NCBI GenBank assembly: GCA_963753195.1 | Contig: CAVWBH010000001.1 | Span: 496,001-560,000, forward strand | Direction of reading: 5' to 3' | DNA: 64,000 nt | Origin: Palsa-504 sp963753195 | Lineage (GTDB): Bacteria; Actinomycetota; Actinomycetes; Streptosporangiales; Streptosporangiaceae | In this document: positions 49,459 through 58,457 of the stretch, one piece after another | How the letters are laid out: each line of letters opens with the position of its first letter | How positions within the stretch are numbered: position 1 is the first letter of the stretch | The notes under the pieces: generated by a model | The model's database searches: none | The model's input: the letters and a program-made list of their open reading frames with translations, nothing else | Told to the model about the DNA's origin: nothing | Position numbers and translations under genes: made by a program

Positions 49459-50477
49459 TCTATCTTCACGGCGACGTCGCCGGACAGCAGGACGCCGACT
49501 CTGGTCACCGAGCCGAGGAACGTCTTGGTGGTCACGATGCCGTTGCCGTTCTCCGCGGCCTGCAGCCTCAGCCCTTCTGGCCGCACCAGCAGGTCCACCG
49601 GGCGGTCGCCGTCCAGCTCGCTGACGCTCTCCTCGACCGGCACGGTAGCACCGAGGGCGGCCACGGTGCCGCTGCCGGTCAGCTCCCCGGGGATCCGGTT
49701 CATGACCCCGACGAACTCGGCCACGAACGCGGTGGCCGGGCGGTCATACAGCTCAGCCGGCACAGCGATCTGCTCGAGCTTGCCTTGGCGCATCACCCCC
49801 ACCCGGTCGGCCATCGACAGGGCCTCCTCCTGGTCGTGGGTGACGAACAGCGTCGTCGTGCCGAGCTGCTGCTGCAGCGTGCGGATCTGCTCGCGCAGCT
49901 GCAGCCGGACCTTGGCGTCCAGCGCGGACAGCGGCTCGTCCAGCAGCAGCACCCGCGGCTGGATGGCCAGCGCGCGGGCCAGCGCGACCCGCTGCTGCTG
50001 GCCGCCGGACAGCTGATGCGGGTACTGCCTGGCCTGCTCGGCCAGCCCGACCATGTCCAGCAGCTCGCTGGCCCGCTTGCGCCGCTGGCCGGAGCCCTGC
50101 TTGCGCATCCGGAGCCCGAACGCCACATTGTCCAGCGTGTTCATGTTCGGGAACAGGCTGTAGCTCTGGAACACCATGCCCATGTCCCGCCGGGCGGCCG
50201 ACACCGACGAGATGTCCTTACCGTCGACCAGGACCGATCCGGTGTCCGCCGACTCGAAGCCGGCCACGATACGCAGGGCCGTGGTCTTGCCGCAGCCCGA
50301 CGGGCCGAGCAGCGCGACGAGCTCGCCGGGCGCGATCTCCAGCGATAGCCCGTCCAGGGCCCGGGTCGGCCCGAACGACCGGCTCAGGTCCTGCAGGACC
50401 AGGCTGGTCCCGCCGGTTCCGCGCTCGTGCACGGTGCCGGCGGCCGCCGCGGCGTTGCGGGCTGTGTTCGTCGTCAT
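49350..50477 (-). CDS. 2-aminoethylphosphonate-type ABC importer, ATPase
   Basis: A 375-residue PotA/CysA-like ATPase: Walker A GPSGCGKTT (58-66), signature LSGGQQQRVALARAL, Walker B VLLLDEPLSALD, H-loop VTHDQEEAL, then a C-terminal OB/TOBE domain (LLVRPEGLRLQAAENGNGIVT). It is the last gene of a four-gene import operon (lipoprotein, two permeases, ATPase), its ATG overlapping the previous stop. Context with PhnZ-like and PhnX-like genes points to aminoethylphosphonate uptake. The open frame upstream to 50672 lies in the permease gene and is not used. Confidence 0.9.
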   Translation of the reverse strand: MTTNTARNAAAAAGTVHERGTGGTSLVLQDLSRSFGPTRALDGLSLEIAPGELVALLGPSGCGKTTALRIVAGFESADTGSVLVDGKDISSVSAARRDMGMVFQSYSLFPNMNTLDNVAFGLRMRKQGSGQRRKRASELLDMVGLAEQARQYPHQLSGGQQQRVALARALAIQPRVLLLDEPLSALDAKVRLQLREQIRTLQQQLGTTTLFVTHDQEEALSMADRVGVMRQGKLEQIAVPAELYDRPATAFVAEFVGVMNRIPGELTGSGTVAALGATVPVEESVSELDGDRPVDLLVRPEGLRLQAAENGNGIVTTKTFLGSVTRVGVLLSGDVAVKIDQPSAEAAGLAPGASVAVSLPPQRVIVAPRTANPAT

Positions 50478-51328
50478 TCCGGCTCTCCCGCGGTGGGCAA
50501 GTTTTCCTGAGGGGCGACGCTGAACAGGGCCACCTGGGCACGGCCGCGCTTGCGCGCGCCCCGGCCGCCGACGATCACGATGAGCATCAGCAGGAGCCAG
50601 GTGACGAACAGGGCGAGCAGGGACGCGGCCACCGATACCGGTCCGCTGCTCTGCTCGAACTGCACGATCCACACCGGGAAGGTCACGAACAGGGCCAGGC
50701 TGGCCATGGTGAACTCACCGAGGACCAGCGCGACCGTCAGGACGGTGGCAGAGAGCATCGCGGTCCGGATGTTGGGCAGCACCACCCGCCACAGCGTGGC
50801 CGGCCAGCCGGCGCCGAGCGAGTTCGACGCCTCGACTAGGGTCTTCAGGTCGATGGAGCGCAGGCCCGCGTCGAGGGAGCGGTACGCGAACGGCATGGCC
50901 AGGACGACGTACACCAGCGCGAGCAGATACGGCGTGCTCAGCAGCGCGCTCGGCGCGATCTTCAGCACGCCGATGATCAGCACGATGGGCGGGATGACGA
51001 TCGGCAGGATCGTGATCCCCTCCATGGTGCGCCGCACCTCCGGCAGCCGCAGGTGCACGTAGATGGTGGTGGGCACCATGAGCACCAGGGTCAGGATGGT
51101 GGTGACGATGGCCAGGCGCAGCGACAGCTGGATCGCATCGGAGAACCCGGCCTGCTTGAAGATGTCAGGGAAGGCCTTCAGCCCGGCGAAGCGCAGCGCG
51201 GCGTACAGCGGGATCAGGAAGTACACGGCCGCCAGCAGCAAGATCACCCAGCGCCAGACCGGGAAGCTGCGCCTGCGCGCCGGGCGGGCGGCCGGCGCCG
51301 GAGTCTGCGCCCCCGCCTTGACGCTCAC
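50474..51328 (-). CDS. Phosphonate ABC importer permease 2
   Basis: A 284-residue binding-protein-dependent permease with six helices. WVILLLAAVYFLIPLYAALRFAG is the first; FAYRSLDAGLRSIDLKTLVEASNSLGAGWPATLWRVVLPNIRTAML is the EAA loop. The GTG at 51328 overlaps the TAG of the first permease by 1 nt. It pairs with that permease; the Arg-rich tail ends just at the ATPase start. Confidence 0.9.
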   Translation of the reverse strand: MSVKAGAQTPAPAARPARRRSFPVWRWVILLLAAVYFLIPLYAALRFAGLKAFPDIFKQAGFSDAIQLSLRLAIVTTILTLVLMVPTTIYVHLRLPEVRRTMEGITILPIVIPPIVLIIGVLKIAPSALLSTPYLLALVYVVLAMPFAYRSLDAGLRSIDLKTLVEASNSLGAGWPATLWRVVLPNIRTAMLSATVLTVALVLGEFTMASLALFVTFPVWIVQFEQSSGPVSVAASLLALFVTWLLLMLIVIVGGRGARKRGRAQVALFSVAPQENLPTAGEPE

Positions 51329-52257
51329 TACCGCAGCCACTGCGCCGCCCTCCGCTGGATGACCACGTAGATGATCATGACAACCGCGATGATGGCGACC
51401 ATGATGACGCCCAGCGCATAGCCGAGGTTCTCCTGGCCGGCCACGACGTTGCCGTTCAGCAGCGCCCCGATCTGGATCGGCGTCAGCGCGATCGTGCCGC
51501 CGGTCAGCGCCTCGGCGGTGGCGTAGGCGGAGAACGCGCTGCCGAACAGCAGCAGCAGGCAGCCGAGGAACGACGGCAGCAGCACCGGGCCGCCCACGTA
51601 GCGCCAGTAATGCCAGGTGCTCGCGCCCATGTTCTCCGCCGCCTCGCGCCAGGCGGGCCGCAGGCCTTCCAGGGCAGGCAAGATGACCAGGATCATGAGC
51701 GGGATCTGGAAATACATATAGACCAGGAACACGCCGTAGGTGTTGTACAGCGTGAAGCCGTGGTCCCAGATGGCGGCGCCGGTGATGTCCTTGATCCATC
51801 CGGTGACGATGCCGGTGGTGCTGAGCGTCGCGATGAACAGGAAGGCCAGCGGCACTCCGCCGAAGTTGGCGAATACGCCGGACGCCGTGATCACGACCTG
51901 GCGGAGCACGTTGCCCCGCTTGGCCGTGAAGATCGCGTAGGCGATAAGCAGCCCGAATACCCCCGGCACGATCGCGGTGGTGATCGACAGGATCAGGGAG
52001 GTCTTCAGGCCGAGCAGGTAAGTGCCGTGCAGCGCGGTGCTGAAGTTGCTCAGCGTGAAGGCGCCGGTGGTTGAGTCCCGGAAGGCCGCGAACGCGATCG
52101 CGATCGTCGGTGCGATCAGGCCCAGGGCGACGTACACCCCGAAGGGCAGGACGCCCAGCCACCGCAGCGCTCCGCGGCGCGACCGTGCGGCCCGGCTGGG
52201 CCGGGCCCCGGAGGTCGGTGCCTCCGGGGCCACGGCCTGGGCGGTGCTTTCCGCCAT
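51328..52257 (-). CDS. Phosphonate ABC importer permease 1
   Basis: A 309-residue permease. The first helix is LGVLPFGVYVALGLIAPTIAIAFAAF, and the EAA loop is LEGLRPAWREAAENMGASTWHYWRYVGGPVLLPSFLGCLLLLF. The start overlaps the lipoprotein stop (TGATG). Together the permeases form the heterodimer of a PhnUV-type or iron/polyamine-like importer; the pathway context favours a phosphonate. Confidence 0.9.
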   Translation of the reverse strand: MAESTAQAVAPEAPTSGARPSRAARSRRGALRWLGVLPFGVYVALGLIAPTIAIAFAAFRDSTTGAFTLSNFSTALHGTYLLGLKTSLILSITTAIVPGVFGLLIAYAIFTAKRGNVLRQVVITASGVFANFGGVPLAFLFIATLSTTGIVTGWIKDITGAAIWDHGFTLYNTYGVFLVYMYFQIPLMILVILPALEGLRPAWREAAENMGASTWHYWRYVGGPVLLPSFLGCLLLLFGSAFSAYATAEALTGGTIALTPIQIGALLNGNVVAGQENLGYALGVIMVAIIAVVMIIYVVIQRRAAQWLR

Positions 52258-53423
52258 CAGCCACCGACTTGCGTCGGCCAGTTTTTGGTGACGACGGTCT
52301 CAGCGGTAGCTGACTGTGCTGAGCTGGGGAACGTCAGCGACCCGGCCGGGGCGGGCGGCAGCGCGGCCTCCGCGGCCTTGTTCACGGTCCCGGCGGCGAC
52401 CAGCGTGGACAGCTCGATCGGGCGGGTGAAGCCCTGGAGCCACAGGTTCTGGCCGGTCGTGGAGTACAGGTACTCCTCCCACAGCCGGGCGGCGGCCGGG
52501 TCCGGTGCGGTGGCGCTGATGGCCTGGTCGTAGTAGGACGCGTAGGACGCATCCGACGGGATCACGATCTTGAAGCCGGGAACGACCGGCTTGACCTCGG
52601 ACTCCAGCAGGTAGTCCCACCAGATGAGGATCGGCGTGGTGCCGTTCTGCACCGTGGTCGGCCCGCCGATGGCGGTCGGGACGAAGTTGCCGATCTGCTT
52701 CAGGTGCGCGAAGTACTGGACGCCCGGCTCGATGTTGCTGAACGAGCCGCCGTTCGCGAGCGCCGCCGCGTAGACCGCGGCGAAGGCCGCGCCGGCCGTG
52801 GTCGGGCTGTTGTTCAGGCCGATCATGTTCTTGTAGGCCGGGTTGGTCAGGCTGGCGAACGAGGTCGGCGCCACCTTCACCTTGGCCGGGTCATAGCCGA
52901 TGGCCACGTAGCCGCCGTAGTCGGCGTACCAGTCGCCGTTGGGGTCCTTGGCGTTGGCCGGGATGCTGCTCCAGGTCGCCACCTGGTACGGAGCCCACAG
53001 GTGGGAGGTGGCGCCTTCGACGGCGAACGACGGGCCGACGTCGACGACGTCGGGCGCGCGGCTCTGGCCCTTGAGCTGCTCCACGGCGGTGATCTCCTGC
53101 CCGCTGGAGCCCTCGGGATTGGCGTCGGTGATCTTGATCCCGTACTTGGCGGTGAAGTCTTTCATGATCGCGCCGTAGTTGGCCCAGTCGGACGGCAGCG
53201 TGATGACGTTGAGCTGGCCTTCCTTCTCGGCCGCCGCGACGAGGGCGGTCATCCCGCCGCCCGCCGCGGCGGAGGTGGCAGTGGCCCAGTTGGTGGTACT
53301 AGCGGTGCTGCTGCTGGTGCTGCTGGTGCTGCTGCTACTGGAGCTCGACGAGCTGCAGGCGGCGGTGAGCACCACGCCGCTGGCAATCGCGGCAGTCGCC
53401 GCAAGCAGATGCCTTGCGCGCAC
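52257..53423 (-). CDS. Phosphonate-type ABC substrate-binding lipoprotein
   Basis: A 388-residue lipoprotein. The signal peptide RARHLLAATAAIASGVVLTAAC ends at lipobox Cys23, followed by a long Ser/Thr linker. The fold shows GGMTALVAAAEKEGQLNVITLPSDWANYG, EITAVEQLKGQSRAPDVVDVGPSFA, LWAPYQVATWSSIPANAKD and GPTTVQNGTTPILIWWDYLLESEVKPVVPGFKIV, like extracytoplasmic binding proteins of the iron/2-aminoethylphosphonate group. It starts at GTG 53423 with a strong GGGAGGG; upstream in-frame codons are not used. It heads the importer operon. Confidence 0.92.
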   Translation of the reverse strand: MRARHLLAATAAIASGVVLTAACSSSSSSSSSTSSTSSSTASTTNWATATSAAAGGGMTALVAAAEKEGQLNVITLPSDWANYGAIMKDFTAKYGIKITDANPEGSSGQEITAVEQLKGQSRAPDVVDVGPSFAVEGATSHLWAPYQVATWSSIPANAKDPNGDWYADYGGYVAIGYDPAKVKVAPTSFASLTNPAYKNMIGLNNSPTTAGAAFAAVYAAALANGGSFSNIEPGVQYFAHLKQIGNFVPTAIGGPTTVQNGTTPILIWWDYLLESEVKPVVPGFKIVIPSDASYASYYDQAISATAPDPAAARLWEEYLYSTTGQNLWLQGFTRPIELSTLVAAGTVNKAAEAALPPAPAGSLTFPSSAQSATAETVVTKNWPTQVGG

Positions 53424-53585
53424 TATTTCCCTCCCAAGCACGGTCCCCGGGAACCCGGGAAACAAACAGGCCAAATCTTGGCTAGACAAGTCGAGATGAT
53501 GGCGAGCCAAGACAAACGGGAGGTATCCAGCTCATGGCGGCCGGGAAGCCGTTCCTGGTCAGGTTGGTAACGCCCCTGACCTGCG

Positions 53586-54356
53586 CTAGCGGCGCAGCTT
53601 ATCGCGCAGCAGGCTCAGTTCACCGGCGGTGAGGCCGTGGTCGGTGAGCCACTGCGTGGCCCCGCCGTAGCGGGTATCGACCTCCCGGAGGAAGGCCTGC
53701 ATGGTCTCGGGCCGGGCCCGGTGGGCATCGGCGGGCACGTTGTCGATGTCCCGGGCGTACGTCGGTGACTGGCGCAGGCGGTCCAGGATGGCCTCGATGC
53801 GCTGCGAAGTCGCGGCATAGTCGGAAACGACGGCTTCGGGGCGGACGCCGGCTGCGGTGAGGGCCAGCGCCACCACCACGCCCGTCCGGTCCTTGCCTGC
53901 CGCGCAGTGGACCAGCGCCGTGCCCTCATCCCGCGCGATGCTGCGTACCGCGCCTACCACCTGGTCCGGGCGGTCTTCCAGGTAGCCCAGGTAATGCCCG
54001 CAGGTGGGATCGTCGGGGAAGCGGGACTTCGCCTGATCCCTCCGCAGCAGCAGCGCCTCCGCCACCGCATCGGTGGCCGATCCGAGCTCGGGCATCACCG
54101 GGTGATGAACGTGCCGGACGCCGGGGACGTCATCCAGCGGCGCCGGTCCCTCGGCGGCCACCTCGGCGGAGCTGCGCAGATCGATGACAGTGGTCAGGCC
54201 CAGATCGCGGACCAGCAGCGTGACGTCGGCGGGTGATAGCTGCTGCAGGTTGTCGGCGCGCAGCAGCAGGCCGGCCACCGTCTCGCCGCCGTCGCCGGCC
54301 GGCAGGCCGCCCACGTCGCGCACGTTGACGGCACCTTCGAGTTCAATCCACGGCAT
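53586..54356 (-). CDS. Tyrosine-protein phosphatase (MptpB-like)
   Basis: A 256-residue DSP/PTP-family phosphatase. NVRDVGGLPAGDGGETVAGLLLRADNLQQLSPAD is the family opening, LTTVIDLRSSAEVA follows, and the catalytic loop is VHCAAGKDRTGVVVAL (C-x5-R). SDYAATSQRIEAILDRL and a C-terminal YGGATQWLTDHGL complete it. It dephosphorylates phosphotyrosine, phosphoserine or phosphoinositides by family. The ATG at 54356 begins the conserved MPWIELEGAVNVRD. Confidence 0.92.
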   Translation of the reverse strand: MPWIELEGAVNVRDVGGLPAGDGGETVAGLLLRADNLQQLSPADVTLLVRDLGLTTVIDLRSSAEVAAEGPAPLDDVPGVRHVHHPVMPELGSATDAVAEALLLRRDQAKSRFPDDPTCGHYLGYLEDRPDQVVGAVRSIARDEGTALVHCAAGKDRTGVVVALALTAAGVRPEAVVSDYAATSQRIEAILDRLRQSPTYARDIDNVPADAHRARPETMQAFLREVDTRYGGATQWLTDHGLTAGELSLLRDKLRR

Positions 54357-54575
54357 GAGCACAGCCTCGCAGACCGGGCCGCCGGGCCCGGGAGCCGGCT
54401 CATGGGCGTCGCGGCCGGCCAGGTGAGGCATACTGGAGCCATCATGATGCCGCCCAGAATCTCGCGGCCCGCTGCCAGGTCGGCCCTGGCCCCGCGTCTT
54501 CCCGGATAAACCCCGGGAAGGGGCCCTCTGACAGGAGCCGACTCGAGCCCAGGCCGGTGCCGAGTTGGGGTTGTC

Positions 54576-54941
54576 ATGACATCGCTCCATTTTCCCGATC
54601 CGCCAGCTCGCTGCCCGGCCGGTTCACCAGGGATACAGGTGGTGATCGAGGTGGATGCGAGGCAGAATACGGCGGTAATGGTGGTCACCGGGGACCTGGA
54701 CCTGATCACCAGGCCGGTCCTGGCCGAGCGCCTGTCCGAGGCGCTGGGCACCAGGCCGCGCCGGCTCGTGCTGGACCTGGCGGGGGCCGGCTTCATGGAC
54801 TGTGGCTCGGCCCGGGTGGTCGCCAACGCGGGCCGGTTCCTGTCGGCGGGCGGGCGGCTGATCATCCGGCGCCCGAGCCCGGTAGTCCGGCGGGTCCTCG
54901 AGCTGACCGGGTACGATGCCGGCTGTGAGTTCGAGGAATGA
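54576..54941 (+). CDS. STAS-domain anti-sigma factor antagonist
   Basis: A 121-residue RsbV/SpoIIAA-like protein. VIEVDARQNTAVMVVTGDLDLITRPVLAERLSEAL and PRRLVLDLAGAGFMDCGSARVVANA form the STAS core. At the usual phosphoserine site (typically D-S-S/T-G) the sequence is DCGSA, so the normally phosphorylated Ser is Cys; a shifted Ser follows. It precedes a GAF-ANTAR gene by 15 nt. It likely belongs to a partner-switching network, though regulation by phosphorylation is uncertain. Confidence 0.85.
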   Translation: MTSLHFPDPPARCPAGSPGIQVVIEVDARQNTAVMVVTGDLDLITRPVLAERLSEALGTRPRRLVLDLAGAGFMDCGSARVVANAGRFLSAGGRLIIRRPSPVVRRVLELTGYDAGCEFEE

Positions 54942-54956
54942 CCTCAGGGAGTGAGC

Positions 54957-55664
54957 ATGACGGTCACGCCGCAGGATGTGCGCCAGGCCCTGGATGACCT
55001 CGGCCACCTGCGCTTCGGGGAGATGCGGGTCGAGGAGGCGATGCACCAGATCGTCCACACGACGCACACCATCTTCTCGGTGGACGGGGCCGCACTGATG
55101 CTGGCTGACGCCGAGCATCACCTGCGTAACGCCGCGGTCTCCGACGATCGGGTCCGGCACCTGGAGGAGCTGCAGGTCCGGTATCAGGAGGGCCCGTGCA
55201 TCACGGCGTTCGAGGACAAGGTGCTCGTCGGCGCCCAGGATCTGGTCACGGACCCGCGCTGGCCCTCCTTCAACCGGGCTGCGGTCGACCGGGGGGTGCG
55301 CGCCGTGCTAGCCAGCCCCATCCCGTACAACCAGGATGCCGTGGGCGTGGTGGCGGTGCTGTCGCAGCAGGAGCACCCCTGGTCGGCGGAGGCAGAACTG
55401 GCCCTGCTGGCTTTCACCGATCTGGCCGCCTTGCTCATCGCGAGCATGATGATGAGCGAGCAGCAGACCGAGCTGGCCCAGCAGCTGCAAGGCGCGCTGA
55501 ATTCGCGGGCCGTGATCGAGCAGGCCAAGGGGGTGCTCATCGGGCGGCGCGGCCTTTCTGCGCAGGCCGCGTACGAGCAGATCCGCGCTCAGGCCCGGGC
55601 CGAGCGCCGGAAGATCGCGGTCGTCGCGGCTGAGCTCGTCGGCCGGGCGGTCCGCGACGACTGA
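54957..55664 (+). CDS. GAF and ANTAR domain protein
   Basis: A 235-residue regulator. Residues 20-170 are a GAF domain (HTTHTIFSVDGAALMLADAEHHLR, YQEGPCITAFEDKVLVGAQDLVTDPRWPSF, VRAVLASPI); residues 175-232 are the RNA-binding ANTAR domain (LQGALNSRAVIEQAKGVLIGRRGLSAQAAYEQIRAQA). ANTAR proteins bind paired hairpins and prevent termination. ATG 54957 has GGGAG upstream (GTG 54951 is an alternative). It probably acts with the STAS protein just upstream. Confidence 0.93.
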   Translation: MTVTPQDVRQALDDLGHLRFGEMRVEEAMHQIVHTTHTIFSVDGAALMLADAEHHLRNAAVSDDRVRHLEELQVRYQEGPCITAFEDKVLVGAQDLVTDPRWPSFNRAAVDRGVRAVLASPIPYNQDAVGVVAVLSQQEHPWSAEAELALLAFTDLAALLIASMMMSEQQTELAQQLQGALNSRAVIEQAKGVLIGRRGLSAQAAYEQIRAQARAERRKIAVVAAELVGRAVRDD

Positions 55665-55707
55665 GCTGCGGCCGCGCATCTGACCGGAGTACGCCCGGGC
55701 CTGCCGG

Positions 55708-56835
55708 TCAGCCCCAGATGTCGCGGGCCACGCTGACCACGAGGCGGAGCTTGGCCACCTGCTCGTCGTAGGTCAGCGCGTTGCCCTCCACCGTGGAGGA
55801 GAAGCCGCACTGGCCGGACAGGCACAGCTGATCGAGCGGGACGAACCTGGCCGCCGCCTCGATGCGCCGCTTCAGGTCGTCGGCGGATTCCAGCTCCGGG
55901 CGCTTGGTGGTGACCAGGCCGAGCACCACCATCTTGCCCGGCGGGACGAACCGCAGCGGCTCGAAGCCGCCCGAGCGCTCGTCGTCGTACTCCAGGAAGA
56001 ACCCGTCCACGTCCAGCTCGGAGAACAGCGCCTCGGCCACGAAGTCGTAACCGCCGGAAGCGGCCCAGCTGGAGCGGAAGTTGCCCCGGCACAGGTGCGT
56101 GGTGACGGCCATCCCGGCTGGCTTGTCCTTGACCGCGGCGTTGATCTGCGTGATGTAGCGCAGGTGCAGGCGTTCGGCGTCCTCGCCGCGCGCGGCGATC
56201 TCGGCCCGCTGGGCAGGGTCGTTGAGGTAGGCCAGGCTGGTGTCGTCGAACTGCAGGTAGGTGCAGCCCAGCTCGCCCAGCCGCCGCACCTCATCGGCGT
56301 AGGCGGCGGCCAGGTCGGCCCAGAACGCCTCCAGGTCCGGGTACACCGCAGGGTCCAGGGAGGCGGGGCCGCCGCGGTAGTGCACCATGTTGGGCGACGG
56401 GATGGTCTGCTTGGGCACGGCCGTGGTCACGTGCTCCCGCAGGAAGGCGAAGTCCTCGCCGAAGATCGTGTGCGCCAGGTGCACCTTGCTGCCGACGCGC
56501 AGCGCGGCCGGCGTCCATTCGACGGTGCCGGACGGGTTGGTGAACTTGACCGCGAGCTGGCCGGGCGCCGTGGAGATCCCGCCCAGCTGGTAGATGAAGT
56601 CCATGTGCCAGGTGGCGCGGCGGAACTCCCCGTCGGTGGCGGACTGCAGGCCGACCTCCTCCTGCATCCGCACGGCCTTGATGATCTCCTCGTCCTCAAC
56701 CTCCCGCAGCTGCGCGGGCGTGATCCGGCCCGCCGCGAAGTCCTCGCGCGCCCGGTGCAGGCGCTGCGGGCGCAGCAGGCTGCCGACGTGGTCGGCGCGG
56801 AACGGCGGGCTGGTCCGGCGGGACGTAGACGGCAT
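55708..56835 (-). CDS. Cobalamin-independent methionine synthase-like protein (MetE C-domain)
   Basis: A 375-residue protein equivalent to the catalytic C-terminal half of MetE. It begins FRADHVGSLLRPQRLH, has SPNMVHYRGG, ELGCTYLQFDDTSLAY, the zinc ligands in VTTHLCRGNF and SGQCGFSST, and FFLEYDDERSGGFEPLRFVPPGK. Such stand-alone proteins move methyl groups to thiols, sometimes from compounds other than folate. A good AAGGAAGG ribosome site and its own -10 (TATACC) with a dyad at 56865-56877 suggest separate control. It overlaps the run-on of the AAA gene. Confidence 0.9.
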   Translation of the reverse strand: MPSTSRRTSPPFRADHVGSLLRPQRLHRAREDFAAGRITPAQLREVEDEEIIKAVRMQEEVGLQSATDGEFRRATWHMDFIYQLGGISTAPGQLAVKFTNPSGTVEWTPAALRVGSKVHLAHTIFGEDFAFLREHVTTAVPKQTIPSPNMVHYRGGPASLDPAVYPDLEAFWADLAAAYADEVRRLGELGCTYLQFDDTSLAYLNDPAQRAEIAARGEDAERLHLRYITQINAAVKDKPAGMAVTTHLCRGNFRSSWAASGGYDFVAEALFSELDVDGFFLEYDDERSGGFEPLRFVPPGKMVVLGLVTTKRPELESADDLKRRIEAAARFVPLDQLCLSGQCGFSSTVEGNALTYDEQVAKLRLVVSVARDIWG

Positions 56836-58349
56836 AACCTGACCTTCCTTCCTCGCGGTATATCCGGAGATTCTCCGTCGTCGGCGCCCGCGCCGAGCAG
56901 CGCGCGGGTCAGCGCGTGATGCTCACTGTTCATCTCGTCGAGCACCTGGGCGAATCCAGCGCCGCGCAGCACCGGCGGACGGTCCCCGGCGCGCAGTGAG
57001 ACCAGCACGGTCCGCCTGATCAGCTCCTTGATGAACGATGCTGTCACCCCTTCGCTGCCTGCGGCTACCTCGTCCAGATCGGCGTCCACGGCCAGGTCAC
57101 GCGCATAGACCTGGAGCAGCCGCCGGCGGCACTGCGCGTCGGGGCGGGGGATCTCGATGGCCAGGTCAACTCGTCCCGGGCGGTCGGCCAGGGCGGTCTC
57201 GAGGATGCCGGCCCGGTTAGTGGTCAGCGCGAAGGTGACGTCGGCGTCCGCGCCGATCCCATCCATGGCGTCGAGCAGGGAGAACAGCAGCGGGTTCCCG
57301 TCTTGGGCGAGGTCTCGGTCGGTGGCCACGAGATCGACATCCTCCAGCACCACCATCGACGGCTGCAGGCGGCGGGCGAGCGCCGCGGCCTGGTCTATGA
57401 AGCGGATCGACCGCCCGGTCAGCAAGATGATCGTGCTGGCGGTCAGGCGCCCGGTCAGGTACCGGATGGTGTGCGTCTTGCCGGTTCCCGGCGGGCCGTG
57501 CAGGAGCAGCCCGCGCTTGAGATGCTGGCCGGCGTCGAGCAGGTCCCGCGACCACTCGGCGATGCCGACGATGTGCCGCTCGATGTTGTCCAGCACGCCC
57601 TCGGGCAGGACTACGTCCTGCGCCGCGATCGCGGGCCGTGGCAGGAACGTGACGAGCCCGTTCCCATGGTGCTCGCTGGGCGCGAAGCTGAGCACCTGGC
57701 CACGGAACACGTCGTGCACGCGCATCAGCCGCTCGATCTCGTCACGGGCCGCGATGGCCGCGGCCTGGCCGGCCGCGAGGACCTCCAGGTTGCAGAAGGG
57801 CGGCCCGAACCGGCTCTCGTCGCGGATGCCGATCACAACCGGGTCCCCGCCTGGCGCGGTCGACGTCACCAGCCCGAGCGTCACCACTTCGGTGTTCTCC
57901 TCCGGCCCCACAGGGGCGGTGCCGTAGCTGGCGGCGCCGGTGCGGGACCCGGCCATGGGGCCGGCGCGCGGGCCGCGGGGCGTCATGACCCGGACCGAGC
58001 CCGCATGCGCCGGCATGCTGATCATCGACAGCATGTCCTCGTGCGGACGGCGGCCGGCGCCTCCCCCGCCGAACCAGTCCAGATCGCTGTTCCGCGCGGC
58101 CAGGTACGCGTCGACGCCCCGCTGCACGTTCACGTTCTCCCAGGTCGGGAACCGCTCGGTGACCTGGACCACCTCGTCCAGCTCGCAGCCGAGGTGCGCG
58201 GTGACCCGCTGGGCGAGCTCGGACGGCCCTGCGCCCTCAGCCAGGTTCCGGGCTCCGATCTCGACCAGCCGGCTCAGGCCGCGAGCCAGCCCGCGCAGGT
58301 CGTCGAGGTCCGGCGCAGGGTGAGGATCAGAGGTGTTCACCGGACCCAC
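56427..58349 (-). CDS. AAA-family ATPase (run-on ORF)
   Basis: The first about 490 residues form a cytoplasmic AAA ATPase. An N-terminal helical part (about 1-130) is followed by a pocket around VVLPEGVLDNIERHIVGI. The ATPase shows Walker A LLHGPPGTGKTHT, Walker B PSMVVLEDVDLVA, sensor 1 TFALTTNRAGILETALADRPGRVD with the arginine finger, and the lid helices to ALTRALLGAGADD. After that (about 56880) no stop appears and the frame runs 150 codons through the MetE-like gene in another frame to 56427. The tail is low-information; the working gene probably ends near 56880. Start GTG 58349 or 58340. Confidence 0.78.
   Translation of the reverse strand: MGPVNTSDPHPAPDLDDLRGLARGLSRLVEIGARNLAEGAGPSELAQRVTAHLGCELDEVVQVTERFPTWENVNVQRGVDAYLAARNSDLDWFGGGGAGRRPHEDMLSMISMPAHAGSVRVMTPRGPRAGPMAGSRTGAASYGTAPVGPEENTEVVTLGLVTSTAPGGDPVVIGIRDESRFGPPFCNLEVLAAGQAAAIAARDEIERLMRVHDVFRGQVLSFAPSEHHGNGLVTFLPRPAIAAQDVVLPEGVLDNIERHIVGIAEWSRDLLDAGQHLKRGLLLHGPPGTGKTHTIRYLTGRLTASTIILLTGRSIRFIDQAAALARRLQPSMVVLEDVDLVATDRDLAQDGNPLLFSLLDAMDGIGADADVTFALTTNRAGILETALADRPGRVDLAIEIPRPDAQCRRRLLQVYARDLAVDADLDEVAAGSEGVTASFIKELIRRTVLVSLRAGDRPPVLRGAGFAQVLDEMNSEHHALTRALLGAGADDGESPDIPRGRKVRLCRLRPAGPARRSAPTTSAACCARSACTGRARTSRRAGSRPRSCGRLRTRRSSRPCGCRRRSACSPPPTGSSAAPPGTWTSSTSWAGSPRRPASSRSSSPTRPAPSNGRRPRCASAARCTWRTRSSARTSPSCGST
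56865..56877. promoter_or_regulatory. Dyad at the MetE-like promoter
   Basis: CGGAGATTCTCCG, perfect 6-bp arms with one central base, just upstream of TATACC (minus strand) and the MetE-like start. It is a possible operator. Confidence 0.5.
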
Positions 58350-58457
58350 AATGCCGTGCCGGCAGCGGCACTGCCAAGGGGCTTCGTACCGCGCTCAAAA
58401 ACCGCCGGCGCCGGCCGCGAGTTCACCGTGACACTTATCGGCCCGCCGTTTTCAGCG

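Noticed and set aside
50672..52264. Long N-terminal extension of the second phosphonate permease
   Set aside because: It lies inside the first permease gene in a different frame and has shadow composition; the real start overlaps that gene's stop.
53281..53345. CTGCTGGTG-type repeat as a mobile or regulatory repeat
   Set aside because: It simply encodes the Ser-rich linker after the lipobox of the binding protein.
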